DNA of 64,000 bases, taken from Vreelandella neptunia (GTDB lineage Bacteria > Pseudomonadota > Gammaproteobacteria > Pseudomonadales > Halomonadaceae). Below the pieces are notes generated by a model. The model searched no databases. It saw nothing but the letters and a program-made list of their open reading frames with translations, and was not told the DNA's origin. The translations under genes were made by a program, and so were the position numbers. This document shows, piece by piece, positions 59,798-64,000 of the stretch (the first letter of the stretch is position 1; every line of letters begins with the position of its first letter). The DNA is taken from positions 372,001-436,000 of the forward strand of contig NZ_JHQL01000003.1 of NCBI RefSeq assembly GCF_000712975.1, read 5' to 3'.

Positions 59798-60340
59798 ATG
59801 CCCACGTTACCTCTTTGGCTTGAGCCCGTTGAGCGGCTGCTTGATGCCGGTGGTGCCGTTTTAGTGGTGCTAGCCTTTGTTGCCGTGCTGGTATTTGGGA
59901 TGGCTATTGAGCGCTGGTGGTATTACCGCTTTAGCTGGCGGCGTGCTCGTCGCCAACTGATTCGGCGTTGGGCAGCACGCAGTGATCACCGTAGCTGGAG
60001 TGCGCGTACGTTACGCGATGTATGGACAGAGGCGTTGGTTGCTAAGCTACGCCGCCCGTTGCCGTGGATCAAATTGCTGGTGGCGCTATGCCCACTGTTA
60101 GGCTTGCTGGGTACCGTTACCGGCATGATTACCGTATTCGATAGCCTGTCACTGAGTGATACCCATCAGGCGCGGGCAATGGCCGACGGTGTAGCTCGTG
60201 CCACGCTGCCCACGCTAACCGGCATGGCGATTGCAGTGGTGGGATTGTTGTTTATTAGTCGTTTAGAGCACGTAATTCGTCGCGAAGATCAGCGGTTACA
60301 CGACCGTTTAGCCCGTGCCTTGGAGGAGAATGATGCGTAG
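59798..60340 (+). CDS. exbB: ExbB-family proton channel subunit
   Basis: 180 residues, MotA/TolQ/ExbB family with CPLLGLLGTVTGMITVF and GMAIAVVGLLFISR plus an N-terminal TM segment. It makes the proton channel with ExbD and drives TonB. It overlaps exbD by eight bases. Confidence 0.92.
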   Translation: MPTLPLWLEPVERLLDAGGAVLVVLAFVAVLVFGMAIERWWYYRFSWRRARRQLIRRWAARSDHRSWSARTLRDVWTEALVAKLRRPLPWIKLLVALCPLLGLLGTVTGMITVFDSLSLSDTHQARAMADGVARATLPTLTGMAIAVVGLLFISRLEHVIRREDQRLHDRLARALEENDA

Positions 60341-60740
60341 ACGCCGTTCCATAGACACCACGGCTGATAGCAATGAAGTGAATCTGACGCCAATGCTTGA
60401 TGTTGTCTTTATCATGCTGATCTTCTTTATTGTAACGACCAGCTTCATTAAAGAGAGTGGTGTGGAGATTGATCGCCCAGAAGCGGCAGCGGCAAGCCCG
60501 CGTCCAGACGCACAGGTACTAATTGCCGTGACACCAGAAGGGGCGGTTTGGGTCGATGGTAAGCCAGTTGATGTTCATCGTATTGGTCAGCAGGTTGCCG
60601 GTATGTTGAGTGGTGATGGCTCTGTGGTTATTCAGGCGGATCGAGAATCCACCACGGGACTGTTGATTGAAGTGATGGATCGCCTCAAACAGGCAGGTGT
60701 TGACCAGATCGCCGTGGCAGCGAGCCGGAGTGCGCCATGA
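60333..60740 (+). CDS. exbD: ExbD-family proton channel subunit
   Basis: 135 residues. A basic N-terminus, one TM segment NLTPMLDVVFIMLIFFIVTT with the proton-carrying Asp, then the periplasmic part VLIAVTPEGAVWVDG. ATG 60333 is chosen over ATG 60330 and GTG 60315 because GGAGG is at the best spacing. Ends by ATGA overlap with tonB. Confidence 0.93.
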   Translation: MRRRRSIDTTADSNEVNLTPMLDVVFIMLIFFIVTTSFIKESGVEIDRPEAAAASPRPDAQVLIAVTPEGAVWVDGKPVDVHRIGQQVAGMLSGDGSVVIQADRESTTGLLIEVMDRLKQAGVDQIAVAASRSAP

Positions 60741-61504
60741 TTCGCCATTTCCTCTCGCTACTGGGCGGTATTGGCTTAGCCGTTGGTTTATTTTGGATGT
60801 TAGCGCTACTGGTAACACCCCCAGAGCGCTCCCCAGAAACGCCTATCATGGCCATGTCGATGACCATGGTAGAAGCTCCAGAGGTGGCGCCAGAGCAAGA
60901 AGCACCGCCGCCTGCGCCTTCTGAAGCGGCCCCAGCGCCGCCGCCAATGCCCATGCCGGCACCAGCGCCAGTGGCTGAAAGTGCGATTGCGTTACCTGAA
61001 GTAGAGCTTCCTGACGAGCCAGTGGAACCGGTTGAGTTAGAGAGTGAGCTACCAGAGCTGACCGAAATTACGCCCGAGCCAGCTCCGCAGCCCGCGCCGA
61101 AGCCGTCTCCAAGACCAGCGCCGCAACCTGACCCTGCACCACAGCCTGCAGAAACGGCAGCGCCCTCTCCTGCGCCTTCAACAGCACAGAGTCAGGCTGC
61201 GCCCTCAGAGCCAGAGCCTGCGCCATCGAATGAGCCCGTAAGTGTCGGGCAGGTCACCCCAACTAGTCGTGTGAATCCTTCTTATCCACCACGTGCCCAG
61301 CGGCGTGGCATGGAGGGCTTTGTTGAGGTGGAGTTTGTTATTCGTCGAGATGGCAGCGTCGATAACAGCACGATTCGCGTCACGCGGGCGCAGCCAAGAC
61401 GAGTGTTTGAAGACGCTGCCCGTGAAGCGATTGCACGCTGGCAGTTTGAGCCTGGTCAGCAGCTTCGTCGTGCTACTCAGCGCATAGAATTTCAGCTGAG
61501 ATAG
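60737..61504 (+). CDS. tonB: TonB-family energy transducer
   Basis: 255 residues. A TM segment near 5-27, a long Pro/Ala/Glu-rich linker (about 50-180) with repeated PAPQPA-type stretches, then the TonB C-terminal domain NPSYPPRAQRRGMEGFVEVEF (split), RDGSVDN and ending FEPGQQLRRATQRIEFQL. Transmits energy to outer-membrane siderophore or nutrient receptors; the receptor is not in the window. The TAG is inside a tandem repeat. Confidence 0.92.
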   Translation: MIRHFLSLLGGIGLAVGLFWMLALLVTPPERSPETPIMAMSMTMVEAPEVAPEQEAPPPAPSEAAPAPPPMPMPAPAPVAESAIALPEVELPDEPVEPVELESELPELTEITPEPAPQPAPKPSPRPAPQPDPAPQPAETAAPSPAPSTAQSQAAPSEPEPAPSNEPVSVGQVTPTSRVNPSYPPRAQRRGMEGFVEVEFVIRRDGSVDNSTIRVTRAQPRRVFEDAAREAIARWQFEPGQQLRRATQRIEFQLR

Positions 61505-61580
61505 CCCGTTAAGTTGGCTAGTTACGATAGCCAGTAGAGGTGGCCAGTAGAGACAGCCTGTTGAAAATGCCAGTTGAGGA
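61502..61580 (+). repeat. 13-14-base tandem repeat between tonB and the TPR gene
   Basis: About six degenerate units (starting at 61502, 61515, 61528, 61541, 61554 and 61568) close to TAGCCAGTAGAGG. The first contains the tonB stop and the last contains GAGGA, the ribosome-binding site of the next gene. Confidence 0.85.
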
Positions 61581-61586
61581 AAAAGT

Positions 61587-62687
61587 ATGCAGCGTTGGGT
61601 GGTAATCGTCGTATTAAGCGCGCTAAGCGTTGTGGCGCACGCGAACGAACCGCTGCCGGGTGACATTGTTCGCGATCTTAACGGGCTTCAAAGTCAATTA
61701 GCTGAGCAACCCAGTGGCGAGGTTGATGACGATGTCCTTAATCGTATTATCAGCCATGCACGCTCCCAGTCGTCGCGTCTTGCCAGTGGTAATCGCGCCG
61801 ACCAATGGGCGAGTGCGCTCTATCACCAGCTCGCCGCGAGTGCGTTGGTGCGACAAGGTGATCACCTTGCCGCTGCTGATGAGTTAGCCAGCGCCCAGCA
61901 GCGCCCGAGCGTGCCTAACAGTCAAATTCTACGCTGGCTGCGTGATGAAGCATCGCTTCGTCGCGCAGGTAACCAGCGCCCTGAGGCCATTACGTTGTAT
62001 GAGCAGTGGCTAACGCAATCTCAAGGCAGTCCACACTATGACGAATCAGCATGGCGGCTGATTCGCTTATTAGCAGAGGAAGAGCGCTGGGATGAGGCAA
62101 TTGAATGGCTCTCGCCGCTCCTGCAAAAAGGTGGATTGACGGACACCCAGCAAACACTAACCACCGTAGTAATACGCAACACGGAGCAAAACGAGCAAAC
62201 TCTCGGTTGGCTAGTGGATGGCTTAACTGCCCAGAGTGAGCCTGATGCTTGGCGTCAGGCGGCAGGGCTTGCCCAGCAGATGGGCCAGGCTGGCGTGGCG
62301 GCTGGCGTGTGGGAGATGGCCTGGCAGCTAGGTAAATTTACGTCGGCTGAAGATCGCTTAACGTTAATTCGGCTGCACCTAGCGGGGGGAACGCCAGCCA
62401 GAGCAGGCGAGCACCTGGATGCGGCTATTGAAGAAGGCGTAGTGGCTCGTGATGAGGAAACGTTACGGCTGTTAGCGGGGGCGTGGCAACAGGCTAGGCA
62501 TGTTGAGAAGGCGTTAAGTGCTTCGAGAGCGCTTGCTGAAAGCACGCAAAAAGCTGAAGACTGGCGGCAGTACGGGCAGCTTGCTTACCGCTGGGGGCAA
62601 GATGGCCAGGCCGAGGAAGCCCTTATCAAAGCGGCGAACCTTGGCGATGATCAGGCTGGGCAGTGGTTGTCGAATTTTGAAAAGTGA
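61587..62687 (+). CDS. TPR-containing periplasmic protein of the TonB2-type operon
   Basis: 366 residues with a signal peptide (VVIVVLSALSVVAHA) and several tetratricopeptide-like helical repeats, for example in SALVRQGDHLAAADELASAQ and AYRWGQDGQAEEALIKAANL. TPR proteins close TonB2 operons in Vibrio and relatives; its exact job is not known. ATG after GAGGA from the tandem repeat. A hairpin follows. Confidence 0.85.
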   Translation: MQRWVVIVVLSALSVVAHANEPLPGDIVRDLNGLQSQLAEQPSGEVDDDVLNRIISHARSQSSRLASGNRADQWASALYHQLAASALVRQGDHLAAADELASAQQRPSVPNSQILRWLRDEASLRRAGNQRPEAITLYEQWLTQSQGSPHYDESAWRLIRLLAEEERWDEAIEWLSPLLQKGGLTDTQQTLTTVVIRNTEQNEQTLGWLVDGLTAQSEPDAWRQAAGLAQQMGQAGVAAGVWEMAWQLGKFTSAEDRLTLIRLHLAGGTPARAGEHLDAAIEEGVVARDEETLRLLAGAWQQARHVEKALSASRALAESTQKAEDWRQYGQLAYRWGQDGQAEEALIKAANLGDDQAGQWLSNFEK

Positions 62688-62701
62688 AAAGCCCACAGTA
62701 G

Positions 62702-62728
62702 ACGCCCCTAGAGTGACGTAAGGGGCGT
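62702..62728. terminator. Stem-loop between the TPR gene and convergent xthA
   Basis: ACGCCCCT and AGGGGCGT with an 11-base loop. No T-run, so its function as a terminator is likely but not certain. Confidence 0.5.
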
Positions 62729-62751
62729 ACGTGTGTTTGGCGTGTTTGTGC

Positions 62752-63585
62752 TTAGCCTGTCTGGGAAAGCGTCAGCGCAAAATCACTCCAGGTGGGAGCG
62801 TGATCGGAAGGCCGCTCCATACCGCGCAATTCATAATCAATGCCTGCACCGGTGACGCAGTCGGCAAGCGGTTTAGACACCAAAATATAGTCAATGCGCA
62901 GGCCGCGTTTTGGCTCGCGGTCAAAACCCTTTGAACGATAGTCAAACCAGCTGAACCATTCACTGTTATCTGGGTGACACAGCCGATAGCTGTCGCTCAG
63001 GCCCCACGCTTTTATGCCGTCAAGCCATTCTCGCTCGATGGGCTGAAAGCTGGTTTTGCCCTCGCGTAGCCAGCGTTTGCGGCTTGGCTCACCAATGCCA
63101 ATATCCTGATCTTCTGGCGATATGTTGAAATCCCCCATGATCGCCAGCTGTTCTTCAGGATGGTGCTGGTTTTGTAGCAGACTTGCCAACTGCTGATAAA
63201 AGCGCGCTTTATGAGGGAATTTAGTTGGGTGTTCAACATTTTCACCCTGGGGGAAGTAGCCATTCCACACGGTGACTGTTTCGCCATTTTCGGCTAGTAA
63301 CCGCACGCCAATCATCCGGCGCTGGGCATTTTCCTCATCATCAGGGAAGCCATAAAATACCTCTTGGGGTTTTTGCCGACACATTAAGGCAACCCCGTAA
63401 TGGCCTTTTTGACCGTAGTAAAAAACGTGGTAGCCCATGGCTTCAACGTCAGCCAGAGGAAACTCGCTGTCTTGCACTTTGGTTTCCTGCAGGCCAATAA
63501 CATCTGGCTGCTGCGTGTCGATCAGCGCTTGAAGCTGATGAAGCCGTGCCCGAATGCCATTGATATTAAATGAAACCAAACGCAT
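62752..63585 (-). CDS. xthA: Exodeoxyribonuclease III
   Basis: 277 residues. Exonuclease/AP endonuclease with E34 in GLQETK, NGYFPQG, GDFNI and SDHAP as metal and catalytic sites. Repairs abasic sites and 3' blocks. It overlaps the upstream gene by one base (TAATG), so the two are cotranslated. Confidence 0.95.
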   Translation of the reverse strand: MRLVSFNINGIRARLHQLQALIDTQQPDVIGLQETKVQDSEFPLADVEAMGYHVFYYGQKGHYGVALMCRQKPQEVFYGFPDDEENAQRRMIGVRLLAENGETVTVWNGYFPQGENVEHPTKFPHKARFYQQLASLLQNQHHPEEQLAIMGDFNISPEDQDIGIGEPSRKRWLREGKTSFQPIEREWLDGIKAWGLSDSYRLCHPDNSEWFSWFDYRSKGFDREPKRGLRIDYILVSKPLADCVTGAGIDYELRGMERPSDHAPTWSDFALTLSQTG

Positions 63586-63833
63586 TACGAACGATCCCCA
63601 GAAGGCTTGTCTCCTTCTTTGTCCGGATGGATAGCAATATGTTGTCCATCTTGCTGGCGTGCTAGTTTACGCACTGCTTGAAGCTTGCGTTGTTGCTGCT
63701 TTTTAGCCACAAAGCGGCGTGAGGGGGCCACCTGATCAGGATTATCATGGCGCCACTTTTTGTAATCTTTGCGGCGACCAGTACGGATAGTGACCTTATC
63801 CGCGAGTGAACGGGTTTTTTTCTTACGCGTCAT
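63585..63833 (-). CDS. Small, very basic protein of unknown function
   Basis: 82 residues, rich in Lys, Arg and Gln ([13 protein letters not shown], then [13 protein letters not shown] and [18 protein letters not shown]). It recalls the basic N-terminal part of YihI-like proteins and may bind RNA or the ribosome, but I recognise no family. ATG 63833 after AAGGAGC. It is upstream of xthA and translationally coupled to it. Confidence 0.6.
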   Translation of the reverse strand: MTRKKKTRSLADKVTIRTGRRKDYKKWRHDNPDQVAPSRRFVAKKQQQRKLQAVRKLARQQDGQHIAIHPDKEGDKPSGDRS

Positions 63834-63917
63834 GTCGCGCTCCTTGGGTTAATTTATGCTTCATTCTAACAGGCAAGCGCACTCCTTCGACAGCAGGACG
63901 CGCTCTTATCGCCAAGC

Positions 63918-63928
63918 CCTGGTACAAT
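63918..63928 (+). promoter_or_regulatory. Extended -10 promoter for the gene at the right edge
   Basis: CTGGTACAAT has the TGn extension and a TACAAT hexamer (63923-63928). There is no good -35. It is 51 bases before the ATG at 63979. Confidence 0.45.
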
Positions 63929-63978
63929 GCGCACTTCGTGATGCCTAACATCCACAGCAATGGACAGATACACAGCCT

Positions 63979-64000
63979 ATGAGCGAGTCGGAACAGACCA
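63979..64000 (+). CDS. Start of a gene cut by the right edge
   Basis: ATG at 63979 opens a frame MSESEQT that runs off the window. Supported by the promoter-like sequence upstream. Too short to identify. Confidence 0.35.

Overview
The window is a gene-dense stretch of a gammaproteobacterial chromosome. The protein sequences and gene order point to the Oceanospirillales, most likely Halomonadaceae (Halomonas-like). Many blocks run in the order known from Pseudomonas: lpxC-dciA-secA-argJ-mutT, lpxK-ycaR-kdsB-ptp-murB-rne, and rluC-HAD-sppA-maf-yceD-rpmF-plsX-fabDG-acpP-fabF-pabC-mltG-tmk-holB-pilZ-tatD. This assignment rests on recognition by eye, not on a search. I saw no phage, insertion sequence, CRISPR array, rRNA or tRNA. 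Almost all of it is core metabolism and cell-envelope biology.

Layout. 1-8.8 kb: end of the dcw cluster (ftsW', murG, murC, ddl, ftsQ, ftsA, ftsZ) followed by lpxC and a good terminator. 8.8-14.9 kb: dciA on the minus strand, then a small secreted-type ORF, secA, argJ and a Nudix/ThiE-like fusion. 15-17 kb: aguA-aguB on the minus strand (agmatine to putrescine). 17.2-19.8 kb: LolC-type and LolD lipoprotein exporter and a DUF2062 membrane protein. 19.9-27.5 kb: comEC, msbA, lpxK, ycaR, kdsB, a low-molecular-weight phosphatase and murB, joined mostly by short overlaps. 27.5-31.6 kb: rne with a long structured leader. 31.6-35.1 kb: rluC, a HAD phosphatase, sppA, and maf on the minus strand. 35.3-46.3 kb: the yceD-rpmF-plsX-fab cluster and its companions down to tatD and DUF1285. 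46.3-48.5 kb: a UvrD-like helicase. 48.6-52.3 kb: etfD divergent from etfBA. 52.6-57.4 kb: sodA and a class Ib ribonucleotide reductase operon nrdHIEF. 57.6-62.7 kb: a TonB2-type energy transduction operon (DUF3450, TtpC-like, exbB, exbD, tonB, TPR protein). 62.7-63.8 kb: xthA with a small basic protein gene on the minus strand. The window ends in the first codons of another gene.

The most interesting item is the 123-codon ORF at 9382-9753 directly upstream of secA. It has a hydrophobic, signal-like N-terminus and an Arg-Gly-Pro-Pro motif ten codons before its stop. This is the layout expected of a SecM-type translation-arrest peptide that monitors secretion and controls secA. It is an inference that needs an experiment. 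A second hidden gene is a 49-codon putative lipoprotein at 37105-37254 in the plsX-fabD gap, starting at a TTG that overlaps the plsX stop.

A second theme is short degenerate tandem repeats (units of 13-21 bases) placed exactly at gene junctions: argJ/mutT, mutT/aguB, ptp/murB, holB/pilZ, pilZ/tatD, fabD/fabG and tonB/TPR. Several begin at or overlap the upstream stop codon, and some end in the next gene's ribosome-binding site. At ptp/murB the repeat encodes the C-terminus of one protein and the N-terminus of the next in different frames. Candidate regulatory sites include paired NrdR boxes before nrdH, a Fur-type box before the TonB operon, a PsrA-like site between etfD and etfB, and stem-loops in the rne leader.
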